DNA of 35,152 bases from a bacterium. GTDB taxonomy: Bacteria; Chloroflexota; Dormibacteria; Aeolococcales; Aeolococcaceae. Below, piece by piece: positions 1 to 7,638 of this stretch. The stretch lies in contig JAJZLL010000060.1 of assembly GCA_021803465.1 (NCBI GenBank), positions 15,830 through 50,981 on the forward strand, written 5' to 3'. The translations under genes and the position numbers were made by a program. Positions within the stretch are counted from its first letter, which is position 1. Each line of letters starts with the position of its first letter. The notes under the pieces were generated by a model that saw only the letters and a program-made list of their open reading frames with translations, made no database searches and was not told the DNA's origin.

Positions 1-2
1 CC

Positions 3-398
3 CTTCCTGCCCATGCCCATGTCATTGTCACAATTACGGATCTCGATGGTTCAACACCGCTCACTGGCGGGTCTGTCGTCTACGACAAGGTCACTGGCGT
101 CACGAACAATGAGATCGCTGTCACTCCCATTGATGTCAACAATCCCAACGGCACTGCTGGAGTCACGAAGACCTACTCCAAAGTGGACCCCAACGTTGTC
201 GGACACACATTCACCATCGCGCAACTCGGCATCAATGTTCCTGTCCCGGGCACATCCCGCGTCACATTCAGCTTCAATACCGGAGCACCTGGCGTGTACT
301 CCTGGCGCTGCAACGATCCTTGCGGCACTGGTGAGACTGGCTGGGGCGGTGCAATGGTCATGAAGGGCTACATGGAAGGCACCATCACTGTCCAGTAG
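3..398 (+). CDS. Secreted cupredoxin-domain protein, C-terminal part (gene starts before the window)
   Basis: The open frame runs in from the left edge, so the start and any signal peptide are missing; 131 residues are visible. The visible part is a beta-rich, Thr/Val-rich domain ending in a cupredoxin fold. A GHTF histidine is followed about 35 residues later by WRCNDPCG and then GWGGAM and GYM, close to the C-terminus. The Cys-x3-Cys spacing resembles the CuA loop of cytochrome oxidase subunit II. However, the histidine expected four residues after the second Cys is Glu, and the Met is further away than in CuA. Similar small cupredoxins with a GW-GG-M tail are known to me from actinobacteria and relatives, probably as extracytoplasmic electron carriers or copper binders. 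Copper binding is inferred. The gene ends before a strong hairpin and faces the next gene tail to tail. Confidence 0.75.
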   Translation, partial: LPAHAHVIVTITDLDGSTPLTGGSVVYDKVTGVTNNEIAVTPIDVNNPNGTAGVTKTYSKVDPNVVGHTFTIAQLGINVPVPGTSRVTFSFNTGAPGVYSWRCNDPCGTGETGWGGAMVMKGYMEGTITVQ

Positions 399-432
399 TC
401 CCATCCACATTCCTATCGAATTTCGCTCGCTG

Positions 433-473
433 CACACGGTGGCCCTCGGAGCAATCTGAGGGCCACTCGTGTG
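433..473. terminator. Strong bidirectional hairpin between convergent genes
   Basis: A 15-base left arm (433-447, CACACGGTGGCCCTC) pairs with 458-473 (GAGGGCCACTCGTGTG) across a 10-base loop, with only one extra or mismatched base. It lies between the stop codons of two convergent genes, 35 bases after the cupredoxin stop and 20 bases after the stop of the minus-strand gene. There is no T-run on either side, so it is a stem-type terminator or RNA 3'-end stabiliser rather than a classical intrinsic terminator. Confidence 0.65.
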
Positions 474-493
474 TCTGCAGAACATCTCTTCGC

Positions 494-1099
494 CTATGCG
501 AGAGTCACATCCTCTCTCGCCACGAGTCTTGCCTCATCACTGCGTTCCTGAAGCGCTTTGGCGATGCGGCCAGCAAGCCTTCCAAGCCGCTCTGGAGGAA
601 CATCCCATGACTCCGCTGCAAGCATGACGTCAGCCAGTATTCCATCAGCCCGTTCCGGATCCCCACGCTGCAGATACGTCCAGCAGAGGATGTACGTTGC
701 CCACCCTTTGGCTGCTGGATCTGAAGTTTCCCTTCCATTCTCAAGCGAGTCACACGCCTTCTTGAGATACCGGTGTGCAAGATCCTGGGCACCTGCACGT
801 TTGGCGAGGACATACGCTTCATGGAAGAGAATGCCCTGGAGGGCAGCCGCATGGCTCATCACCTGCAAGTCCAGCTCCTGGGCAAGGAATGGCGCGTAGA
901 TCTTGGCTGCACGGAGACACCCCGCAAGGGTGCGCTCAGGCTCTGGCCGGTGCCAATACTCGGTGTTTGCGCTCTGGACAGCAGCATCAAACCGTTCCTG
1001 CACCTGCTCCCGGGTATCTATTGCAGGCGTATCCTGCACCACTTCACCCTTCCCAGCGCCTTGGGTCTTGCTCCGTCCCCTTCTCAGCAGCGCGAACAT
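494..1099 (-). CDS. Hypothetical alpha-helical (TPR-like) protein, 201 aa
   Basis: I do not recognise a named family. The first 25 residues are basic (LLRRGRSK), followed by a long run of amphipathic Ala/Leu-rich helices (residues 35-190) with helix-turn-helix pairing. In the middle, a stretch containing GWATYILCWTYLQRGDPERADGIL reads like a tetratricopeptide repeat, suggesting a protein-interaction role. The start at 1099 is chosen because GGGAGG lies five bases upstream; an ATG at 1126 has no ribosome binding site. It is divergent from the J-domain gene, sharing a 140-base intergenic region, which hints at co-regulation with a chaperone function. No signal peptide or membrane segment is seen, so it should be cytoplasmic. 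The function is not known. Confidence 0.7.
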   Translation of the reverse strand: MFALLRRGRSKTQGAGKGEVVQDTPAIDTREQVQERFDAAVQSANTEYWHRPEPERTLAGCLRAAKIYAPFLAQELDLQVMSHAAALQGILFHEAYVLAKRAGAQDLAHRYLKKACDSLENGRETSDPAAKGWATYILCWTYLQRGDPERADGILADVMLAAESWDVPPERLGRLAGRIAKALQERSDEARLVAREDVTLA

Positions 1100-1239
1100 T
1101 CCAACCTCCCATCTCCCAAGAACCATGTGCTATTTCGTATAACGGAAGTAGAGAGGAAAAGAGTACGGTCAGAAATCCCCGCACAGCGGGAGATCATGGA
1201 TTCGTTATCCACGAGAACCTGACCGTGGGAGAAGCTCGG

Positions 1240-2127
1240 ATGGGACGACTGGCGACACCCCAGGACTACCGGGAATTCGGCCTTGAGCCTGGCGCAAGCG
1301 AACATGAAATCAAACGTGCGTACCGACACCTGGCACGGCACATCCATCCCGACACAGGCAGCACTGGAGATGATGCTGCACTCCGCTTCACCCTCCTGCA
1401 GGAACAGTACCATGCACTCCTGGAGCATCCACTTGCACCTGTCACACCTGCGGAACGCATCGCATTCCGGGCCAACACTGACAGCACGTATGCAGCAGCC
1501 AACTCTACAGGGCAGGTCCTGTCCACACTTCCCCATGGACATTCTGCATGGTGCTCTACTGATGCGCTCGCTGTAGATCCTGACACCTTTGTCCATATAT
1601 ACACGTCCTCCCCTGCTGCACAGCACATGGGACACGATGCGCCCGTGCTCGTGTATCACGGGAACTCCGGCTATGCAGTCTCTCTCGTGCTTGCTGGCGT
1701 GTATGGGGCATCGTGGCGCATTGCCACCATTCCTCGGGGAGCCATTGTGGATGCAGTCTTCGACCACAGGGAATTCATTTCCAACGTACCTCTTGCCATA
1801 CGGGCCCTTCAGGAGTACGATCGCTTGCGACAACCTGCATCAAAGATGATGCCAAAGGAGTACATCAGCAGCACTCTGCGGCATCTCGCAACGGGAAGCA
1901 CTGGGTGGTGTAGCATGAAGGCTCTCATCGTCGACAAAAAGGGACAGCTCTGGATTGATCCGGATGCTGTCTTCGCTGACCACCAGAGCCTTCTCACTCC
2001 TCTTCGCATAGGACGGGATGAGCAGGGATACATTCTCCTCTCCCCACTTGACACCTCAGCAATAGCACCTGCAGCGCCAAAGGATGCGCACATCCCCATC
2101 CGGCTGCCTAAGACACGCTACGCCTGA
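1240..2127 (+). CDS. J-domain (DnaJ-like) protein with duplicated C-terminal motif, 295 aa
   Basis: Residues 8-62 form a J domain: DYREFGLEPGAS and a basic helix II lead to the HPD tripeptide (His36-Pro37-Asp38) needed to stimulate DnaK ATPase. The rest has no Gly/Phe region, zinc fingers or DnaJ C-terminal domains, so this is a class III (type C) J protein with a private targeting region. That region holds two copies of one motif: residues 94-113 (STLPHG...WCSTDALAVD) and 211-232 (STLRHL...WCSMKALIVD). The start at 1240 follows GGGAG at a normal distance; upstream in-frame codons have no such site. Its last 10 bases overlap the convergent PPC gene. The substrate cannot be deduced. A soluble DnaK partner is the most likely role. 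Confidence 0.85.
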   Translation: MGRLATPQDYREFGLEPGASEHEIKRAYRHLARHIHPDTGSTGDDAALRFTLLQEQYHALLEHPLAPVTPAERIAFRANTDSTYAAANSTGQVLSTLPHGHSAWCSTDALAVDPDTFVHIYTSSPAAQHMGHDAPVLVYHGNSGYAVSLVLAGVYGASWRIATIPRGAIVDAVFDHREFISNVPLAIRALQEYDRLRQPASKMMPKEYISSTLRHLATGSTGWCSMKALIVDKKGQLWIDPDAVFADHQSLLTPLRIGRDEQGYILLSPLDTSAIAPAAPKDAHIPIRLPKTRYA

Positions 2128-2636
2128 GTACCTGATCCAAGATCGCCCAGGGCGCCCTCCCGGATTACGAGTGCACGAAGCCCATCGTGCGGGCTCACAT
2201 CGCGAAGAAGCGGAAATGTGCCGAGTTCCTCCACCACCATCTCCACTGTTGCACCCACAGTCGCTGAAAGCAGATGTCCACCGTGCATGGTTCCATCCGG
2301 AAGCGCGACTGAAGCATGGAGATGGATTGCAGTGTCATGACTTGACCTGTCAACACCAAGATTGCCCGTGCAATGCGCAAGTTCCATCATCCCGGTAAAC
2401 TGCGTGGAATCATAGGATTTTGTCCCGGAATTCCACATCCCGAATGCAGCTGCAGTAAGCGTGCCGATTCCTGCGAGGGATGCTGCAACGATTCCTTCCC
2501 TTTTCGCCCAGCTGGCAAGCTCAGCAAGGAGATCGCTTCCTGGAGTGAACGCGAGTAGAAACGAACGATCCCCTTCCCGACGTGACGCCCCTGCACTGTA
2601 TTCGCCAGATGGTGCCATTGCCTTCTTCTCCTCCAT
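2118..2636 (-). CDS. PPC/DUF296-domain protein, 172 aa
   Basis: After a short N-terminal tail, residues 25-160 match the PPC (plant and prokaryote conserved, DUF296) fold. An FTPGSDLLAEL opening is followed by GIGTLTAAAFGMWN, then the conserved AIHLHASVALPDG and HGGHL motifs, whose histidines form the metal or anion-binding patch in bacterial PPC trimers. Length is slightly above the usual 130-150 residues. In bacteria these are soluble proteins of mostly unproven function; in plants the domain is linked to AT-hook DNA-binding proteins, but no AT-hook is visible here. GGAG lies eight bases before the ATG. It follows the YpmR/YpmS-like genes on the same strand and may be the last gene of that operon; its 3' end overlaps the J-domain gene by 10 bases. 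Confidence 0.85.
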   Translation of the reverse strand: MEEKKAMAPSGEYSAGASRREGDRSFLLAFTPGSDLLAELASWAKREGIVAASLAGIGTLTAAAFGMWNSGTKSYDSTQFTGMMELAHCTGNLGVDRSSHDTAIHLHASVALPDGTMHGGHLLSATVGATVEMVVEELGTFPLLRDVSPHDGLRALVIREGALGDLGSGTQA

Positions 2637-2709
2637 TCACAACTCCATGAACTGGGCCAAAAGTCCCATTTCCCTCCCCAGTATCCGCTCTTTTGCAGCC
2701 ATTCTCCAC

Positions 2710-3405
2710 CTATCCACCATATGCTGCAAGAGTGCAGATACCGCTTCCCTGCGGAGATTCTGGCGTATGGAAGCCAATGTACAGTCCCTTTGGAGAAACA
2801 CGGAAGCAGGCGAGCGAATTGCGCAGAAGCGTGAGTTCAGCTGTGGAATGCAGGAAGTTCTCCACTGCAAGCGTATAGCTTGTGGCAGGGAGTGCCTCGT
2901 TGTAGACCTGTGCTGGAACTACGAACTGTCCCAACATGATGCGCGTGATGGCAACACGCACTGTTGGGAATGGATGGATGCTGACACCAATCGATGTGGT
3001 GAAGGAGACTGAGGTGGTATACGAGCCAAGATGCGTCAACGCATGGATGACAAGCGCTCCGTCCTCTGGCTCAACCACAACATTCCAGAACCGTGAAGGA
3101 TCCGGATTCTCCGCCCGTGCAAGAACCGTGAGATCTGCTGGCGTGAGCAGGAGGACTCCGTAGGAGCCATGCTCGAACTCAACTGCAAGCTGTTCTGTGC
3201 TCCGTGTCGCTATGCCTTGGAGCAGGACACTCGCACGCTCCGAAGGAAGACCCACGCCATGATATGAAGTGGGAGTGACAATCTCCTGCGCAAGATGCGC
3301 TTCGAATGCGAGAAGCACAACGACAAGTGCAAGACACCCATTGAGAACCGCATACCAGCGCGAATGGCGTGCACGAAGCTTCTTTGGAATGCGCTGGTGC
3401 CTCAT
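2710..3405 (-). CDS. YpmS-like (DUF2140/LmeA-like) membrane-anchored protein, 231 aa
   Basis: A basic N-terminus precedes one hydrophobic segment (about residues 18-35, NGCLALVVVLLAF), then an extracytoplasmic domain of roughly 195 residues. Its pattern is an LTPADL segment near the middle, long amphipathic beta strands, a VRVAITRIMLGQFVVPA strand pair and a Tyr/Ala/Leu-rich end. This resembles the tubular lipid-binding fold of YpmS (DUF2140) and LmeA (DUF2993). The similarity is a judgement by eye and is weak on its own. The order is what supports it: in Bacillus subtilis ypmR (SGNH hydrolase) is followed directly by ypmS, as here. The start at 3405 has GGAG upstream; an in-frame GTG at 3435 would overlap the previous gene. 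A role in handling or protecting envelope lipids is inferred. Confidence 0.6.
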   Translation of the reverse strand: MRHQRIPKKLRARHSRWYAVLNGCLALVVVLLAFEAHLAQEIVTPTSYHGVGLPSERASVLLQGIATRSTEQLAVEFEHGSYGVLLLTPADLTVLARAENPDPSRFWNVVVEPEDGALVIHALTHLGSYTTSVSFTTSIGVSIHPFPTVRVAITRIMLGQFVVPAQVYNEALPATSYTLAVENFLHSTAELTLLRNSLACFRVSPKGLYIGFHTPESPQGSGICTLAAYGG

Positions 3406-3422
3406 CCGCTGATCTCCACAGC

Positions 3423-4349
3423 TCAGTCCTTCCACTTGCCAACAGGCAGGACATTCCCGACATGCGCACTGACCACGCCTGCGCTCTTGAGACTCGAGAT
3501 CACTGCGGATGCGAGGAGCCGTTCACCTTCCACTGTGGGATGGATGTCCTGCGATGCGCAGGCAATCCTTGCACAGAGCACCGACTTTGTTATTGGCCTG
3601 TCCGTTCCCATTGCGCCAGCGAAGTTGACAACTGTCGCTCCCGTGGATGCGGCAAGCTCTGCAACTGCCCCGTTGAGGTAGGTGACCTCCTCAACGTAGG
3701 AAGGGCTCTCTGCAGCGTACGGATCATAATAGTTCGCAATGAAAAGAGGCACACCTGGCGCCTTGGACATGAGCTGGTGGACTATTGTCCCAAGGCGTTC
3801 TGTCACAGCGAGAAGCTGCTTTTCCATGGTTCCCGGAGAATCATGCTGAAGTGCGAAGAGGTCATTGGATCCAAGCTCCACGAGGATGAATTTCAGTGTG
3901 GAACGATGCTGGCCGATGTCACGATTCGCGACAGTGCTCTGCGGCTCCCCACCAAGCAGCGGGTTCGTGAAAGCGAGATGGCAGCCCGAATAGTACGTCC
4001 TCGTTGTCACGGTTGGACAGGAAAGATCGTCGGGCATCCACGCATCCCCAGCATGCGCAAGTGTGGAATACACTCCCGCCACATACGACACATTGCGCGC
4101 ATGTCCGATATCCTCGGGCGAGATACCTGCGGATATGGAGTCGCCCACAACGAGAAACCAGGGTGAGGATCCAGTTGGGTGACTCCCCACAGGAACAGGA
4201 ACAACGTGTCTTGGAATGGCTGGCGCCTTGAGCTGCACAGATGGGAGCGCATGGGCAAGCGCATACACGCCTGAACCAACACGCTCGACATAGATGCCAA
4301 GGAGCACGGCGGTGGCGAGGAGAATGAGGGACACTGCACGCTGAATCAT
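3423..4349 (-). CDS. SGNH/GDSL-type esterase or lipase, YpmR-like, 308 aa
   Basis: A hydrophobic N-terminus (residues 5-20) is an uncleaved signal anchor or signal peptide, so the enzyme faces outward. The SGNH blocks are all present: block I GDSIS with the nucleophile Ser71, block III LGSND (Asn162), and block V DIHPT with Asp268 and His270. A central segment holds paired Cys residues (DLSCP and SGCHL) that could form a disulfide. Length fits the family. The substrate is probably an acyl or acetyl ester in the envelope. A good ribosome binding site (AGGTGG) sits four to five bases before the ATG at 4349. The YpmS-like gene follows, with 17 bases between the stop and its start. The pairing suggests that both proteins act on the same envelope lipid or polymer. 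Confidence 0.85.
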   Translation of the reverse strand: MIQRAVSLILLATAVLLGIYVERVGSGVYALAHALPSVQLKAPAIPRHVVPVPVGSHPTGSSPWFLVVGDSISAGISPEDIGHARNVSYVAGVYSTLAHAGDAWMPDDLSCPTVTTRTYYSGCHLAFTNPLLGGEPQSTVANRDIGQHRSTLKFILVELGSNDLFALQHDSPGTMEKQLLAVTERLGTIVHQLMSKAPGVPLFIANYYDPYAAESPSYVEEVTYLNGAVAELAASTGATVVNFAGAMGTDRPITKSVLCARIACASQDIHPTVEGERLLASAVISSLKSAGVVSAHVGNVLPVGKWKD

Positions 4350-4427
4350 TTTTCCACCTGCTGGATGTCACGTTGAGCGTACCAAAGCGCAGGAATTCCA
4401 CGAACACTGTCTTCCCCGTGTCCCGAA

Positions 4428-4445
4428 GACCACCGTACAGTGGTC
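4428..4445. promoter_or_regulatory. 18-bp dyad in the divergent promoter region of the YpmR-like gene and the 4474 gene
   Basis: GACCAC at 4428-4433 and GTGGTC at 4440-4445 form a perfect inverted repeat with a 6-base centre (CGTACA). It lies in the 124-base region between two divergently transcribed genes, 28 bases before the start of the rightward one. Size and position fit an operator for a dimeric regulator. It could instead be a small hairpin; the regulator is unknown. Confidence 0.4.
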
Positions 4446-4473
4446 ACATGGAAGGAAAAAAGGAGGGAGTGCA

Positions 4474-4884
4474 GTGACTACCAATGCTCCCACCCAGGCG
4501 CAGCTGTATCTCATCCGTGAACTTGCGCCTCTTGCAGCAGCTTCATCGAATGGCACGCAGCTTGAGACTGGCAACGCATGCTACTGGGTTACCACCATCC
4601 GCCTCTCCCGCTTGAATGCCCTTGGCGACTACTACGGAACAAGTGACGAGATCCCTGTCATCGTCCGCAACTGTGAAGTGCTTGCAGTAGTGCCAGAAGG
4701 ATATGTCATTCGCAATGTTGGCCATGTCGCTGGTACACCGGCCCATCTCAACCCTCCCTCAGAATCGACATGGGATGCCGTATCAAGGGATCTTGCTGCT
4801 CTTGCAGTCGCGTTCACGCCAGGAGAACACAGTCCGCACTCACGGAAAGGGCACCAGCAGGCAGTGGACATGCTTGGCCTCTGA
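4474..4884 (+). CDS. Hypothetical protein, 136 aa
   Basis: Not recognised. Translation begins at a GTG preceded by an excellent Shine-Dalgarno sequence (AGGAGGGAG, 4461-4469), which supports a real gene. The protein is soluble, with no signal peptide or membrane segment. The N-terminal half contains a helix (QLYLIRELAPLAAAS) and ETGNACYWVTTIRLSRLNALG. The middle is beta-rich (EIPVIVRNCEVLAVVPEGYVI), and the C-terminus is His/Ser-rich and helical. Two Cys residues (in GNACYW and RNCEV) are present but form no known motif. It is a single gene between the divergent YpmR-like gene and the export cluster, with 137 bases before the ABC ATPase, so it is probably transcribed alone. Confidence 0.65.
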   Translation: MTTNAPTQAQLYLIRELAPLAAASSNGTQLETGNACYWVTTIRLSRLNALGDYYGTSDEIPVIVRNCEVLAVVPEGYVIRNVGHVAGTPAHLNPPSESTWDAVSRDLAALAVAFTPGEHSPHSRKGHQQAVDMLGL

Positions 4885-5009
4885 TCCGCTGCCAAGATCT
4901 CCCTGCGCTCCGCCTTGGCACACCACCTGCGGCACATGCGCGCAGCAGTACATCCACCCCTACAGCGGCATGCGTTGGCGTCCCATCACTATCTCGACAC
5001 TCCACCGGG

Positions 5010-5015
5010 TACGAT
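5010..5015 (+). promoter_or_regulatory. -10-like box six bases before an ABC ATPase start
   Basis: TACGAT ends six bases before the ATG at 5022 and no Shine-Dalgarno sequence precedes that ATG. A transcript starting from this box would begin at or next to the start codon, giving a leaderless mRNA. No clear -35 hexamer is visible. The same arrangement occurs before three other genes of this window. Confidence 0.4.
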
Positions 5016-5021
5016 ATCGTC

Positions 5022-5909
5022 ATGGGTACGGCCATCATCACTTCACAACTCAGCAAGGACTATGGCCAGGGACGCGGACTCAATGACCTGAGCCTCACCG
5101 TGACGGAGGGCGAGATCTTTGGTTTTCTCGGCCCAAATGGTGCTGGCAAAACCACTACCATTCGCCTTCTCATGGGGCTCATCCGACCCACGCATGGCAC
5201 AGCCACCCTTTTCGGACATGACTGCTGGACAGATGCTGTGGCCCTCAAGCACATGGTCGGCTACATCCCTGGCGACCTCCCAGCGTTTGGGGGCATGCGG
5301 GGACACGATGTCATCAACTATGTTGCAGGCATGCGGCGGGATGCGGATCTCTCATTCGCAACGAGCCTTGCTGAACGCTTCGAGCTTGACCTCAGGATGC
5401 GGTACCGGGAGTACTCCCGTGGCAACAAGCAGAAGCTTGCGATCGTGCTCGCCTTCATGCACCATCCCCGGCTTCTCATTCTCGATGAACCCACGGGTGG
5501 ACTCGACCCGCTCAACCAGATGGAGTTCCGAAAGCTTGTCCATGAGGTTATCGCAAAGGGTGCGACCATCTTCCTCTCCTCCCATATTCTTGCGGAAGTC
5601 GAGGAGACCTGCGACCACATCGGCATCATACGGAACGGCTCCCTCGTGCAGGTGACAGAACTTGACACGCTTCGCTCCATGCAGCGGAAGGCGGTCACCA
5701 TCACGTTCGAACATGAAGTGCCAGTCAAGCAGCTCGCAGGCATTGCCAGCATCAACGATCTTGTCACGACCGAGACGTCTGCCACATTCACAATCAGTGG
5801 CGCGTTTGGACCGCTCATCGATGCCCTCAACGGAGCACATGTGCGGGAGTTCACGAGCCATGAGCCAACCCTTGAGGAGATCTTCCTCTCCCTCTACGGG
5901 ACAAAGTAG
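5022..5909 (+). CDS. ABC transporter ATP-binding protein (drug-export type), 295 aa
   Basis: A complete nucleotide-binding domain is visible: Walker A GPNGAGKTT (residues 37-45), Q-loop region, a signature of the form YSRGNKQK (131-138), Walker B LLILDEP (151-157) and the H-loop SSH (186-188). The signature departs from LSGGQ but such forms are frequent in the CcmA/drug-export group. Residues 215-295 form the usual C-terminal extension of this group. It energises export through the permease encoded six bases downstream. The start at 5022 has no ribosome binding site but has a -10-like box six bases upstream, so it may be leaderless. The likely substrate is a hydrophobic antibiotic or lipid, inferred from the partner. 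Confidence 0.92.
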   Translation: MGTAIITSQLSKDYGQGRGLNDLSLTVTEGEIFGFLGPNGAGKTTTIRLLMGLIRPTHGTATLFGHDCWTDAVALKHMVGYIPGDLPAFGGMRGHDVINYVAGMRRDADLSFATSLAERFELDLRMRYREYSRGNKQKLAIVLAFMHHPRLLILDEPTGGLDPLNQMEFRKLVHEVIAKGATIFLSSHILAEVEETCDHIGIIRNGSLVQVTELDTLRSMQRKAVTITFEHEVPVKQLAGIASINDLVTTETSATFTISGAFGPLIDALNGAHVREFTSHEPTLEEIFLSLYGTK

Positions 5910-5915
5910 CAGAAC

Positions 5916-7535
5916 ATGCGACGCTGGATAGTCCGTCTCCACCGTGTGGGATTCGCTGCAACGACTGCAGTCGCCCTCATCACCACTGTGCTCAGCACGA
6001 TCTCGTTCCCCCTCATTGCAGGACACACTGCTGCCTCCAGGCTCGCGTTTGGCCAGAGTGTCGAACTGTCAGCCCAGACACTCTCCTGGCTCATTCCCCT
6101 TCCCACTGCGCCTGGCACGCTGGGCGGCTTTCTCCTCTGGAAAGGGTATGACTTCCTCTGCCTCGCATATCCGTTCTGGGCTGTGATGGCTGGAGCGGGA
6201 GCAGTGCGTGGAGATGAGGAACGCGGACTCGTCGCGCAGCTGCTCACAGCAGGGGTATCCCGCACCGAATACCTCCTGAAGCGCGCATTCGGCTTTGCAG
6301 CAGTCTCATTCGCCTCGATAGCGCTCGTTGGCCTCGTCACATGGATCTCGTCGCTGACAACAGGAACACCACTGCACCCAGGAGGTGTTGTCGGAGCTTC
6401 CATCGCGCTCTTTGCCCTCACATGGACCTGCTATGGGCTCACCATCCTCATCTGCCAGGAGTTCTCCATTTCACGTGTCGCCTCTGGAGTGGCTGGCATC
6501 GTGCTCATCTTCCTCTTCCTCCTCTCAAGCTTTGCACGCGCGAGCAGTGGCGCATCCTGGCTCTACTACCTCTCCCCTTTTGGCTGGTACTACCGGACAC
6601 GAGCCCTTGCTCCAGGAGGCATCTTCGACATTCCTTCTGTTGTCGCACTCATTGTGCTTGGCTGTGCAGCAGCAGCCGGAGCCACTGTGCTCTACCGGTT
6701 CCGCGATGATGGAGCTGCAACGATACGCCGCATCCATTCGCACCGCCCGGAACGGCCACTCAACCTCGTTGCTTCACGCATCCTCCGCATTCCCACCCTG
6801 CGCGGCGTATGGACGCACCGTCTCCTCATCTCCATCTGGATAGCCGCAATCACCTGCACGCTCATACTGCTTGTCGACATTGCGCGGGGCACTGCATCGA
6901 TCTTCACAACGAATCCCGCTCTCCAGGCCTACCTCCGTGGCTACGGGGGAAGTCCTGCAGCAGGACTTGTTGAAGTGACAGGCTTTGGCTTCATGCAGCT
7001 CCTGCTCTCCATCTTCGTCATCACGCAGGTTTCCGAATGGTCCATCGAGGACCAGAACGGTCTTCTTGAGCTTTCCCTCTCCCAGCCCCGTCACAGGCGA
7101 GCAATCGTCATTGAGCGCCTGACCCAGCTCCTTGCAATGGTAGCGATCATCTCGCTAGTGTCACTTACCCTTGCATTCTTCGATGCGGATCTTGTGGGCG
7201 TGCACATCGTGCCAGGTCCGTTCTATCTGTCCGCAGTCATGCTCTGGCCGTTTGCCATGACATTCGCCTGCATTGGGGCAGCACTCGTCGGAAGCATTCC
7301 ACGGCTCACAGTCATCATCCTCGCTGCACTCACAGTCATCTCCTACTTCCTCTACGACCTCGCGCCAATATTTCGCTGGCCCAACTGGATTGCAAACCTT
7401 TCGATGTACACGCTGTATGGAACACCATACCGTGGGACCATCTTCATTGAGGGCCTCTTTGCGATGTGCATCATCATCGGACTCGGAACACTCATGGCTG
7501 GCAAGACCATGCGGGAGCGGAGTGTTGGGACATAG
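5916..7535 (+). CDS. ABC-2-type permease, COG3559-like (putative antibiotic exporter), 539 aa
   Basis: The protein has about twelve hydrophobic segments arranged as two six-helix halves joined by a basic cytoplasmic linker (around residues 270-290, FRDDGAATIRRIHSHRPERP). Each half carries the pattern of ABC-2 permeases, including a GDEERGLVAQLLTAGVSR segment in the first and an EDQNGLLELSLSQP segment in the second, at the position where the ATPase docks. The duplicated architecture and length match the TnrB3/COG3559 family of putative polyketide-antibiotic exporters. It begins six bases after the ATPase stop and is surely co-transcribed with it. Actual substrate is unknown; self-protection or multidrug efflux are the plausible jobs. 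Confidence 0.85.
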   Translation: MRRWIVRLHRVGFAATTAVALITTVLSTISFPLIAGHTAASRLAFGQSVELSAQTLSWLIPLPTAPGTLGGFLLWKGYDFLCLAYPFWAVMAGAGAVRGDEERGLVAQLLTAGVSRTEYLLKRAFGFAAVSFASIALVGLVTWISSLTTGTPLHPGGVVGASIALFALTWTCYGLTILICQEFSISRVASGVAGIVLIFLFLLSSFARASSGASWLYYLSPFGWYYRTRALAPGGIFDIPSVVALIVLGCAAAAGATVLYRFRDDGAATIRRIHSHRPERPLNLVASRILRIPTLRGVWTHRLLISIWIAAITCTLILLVDIARGTASIFTTNPALQAYLRGYGGSPAAGLVEVTGFGFMQLLLSIFVITQVSEWSIEDQNGLLELSLSQPRHRRAIVIERLTQLLAMVAIISLVSLTLAFFDADLVGVHIVPGPFYLSAVMLWPFAMTFACIGAALVGSIPRLTVIILAALTVISYFLYDLAPIFRWPNWIANLSMYTLYGTPYRGTIFIEGLFAMCIIIGLGTLMAGKTMRERSVGT

Positions 7536-7553
7536 GGATGCTGAATTCTCACC

Positions 7554-7593
7554 AAAAAAATACGTCGTCACCCACCCATCCTGATGACGACGT
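7554..7593 (-). terminator. Intrinsic-terminator-like hairpin read on the minus strand
   Basis: A perfect 9-bp inverted repeat (ACGTCGTCA at 7562-7570 and TGACGACGT at 7585-7593) encloses a 14-base loop. It is flanked on the left by seven A residues (7554-7560). Read from right to left this is stem plus U-tract, the form of an intrinsic terminator; read left to right there is no U-tract. The neighbouring genes are all rightward, so it would stop antisense transcription coming from the right, or the dyad may serve as an operator for the MFS gene 46 bases away. Confidence 0.5.
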
Positions 7594-7638
7594 GTCCGTA
7601 GTCTACGAAGAACGAACGGACATCAGCCGGACGATGTC

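Noticed and set aside
2637-2870. A 77-residue minus-strand frame ending just before the PPC start (TGAATG)
   Set aside because: It overlaps the YpmS-like gene over most of its length. A version restricted to the gap would be only about 21-27 residues and has poor ribosome spacing.
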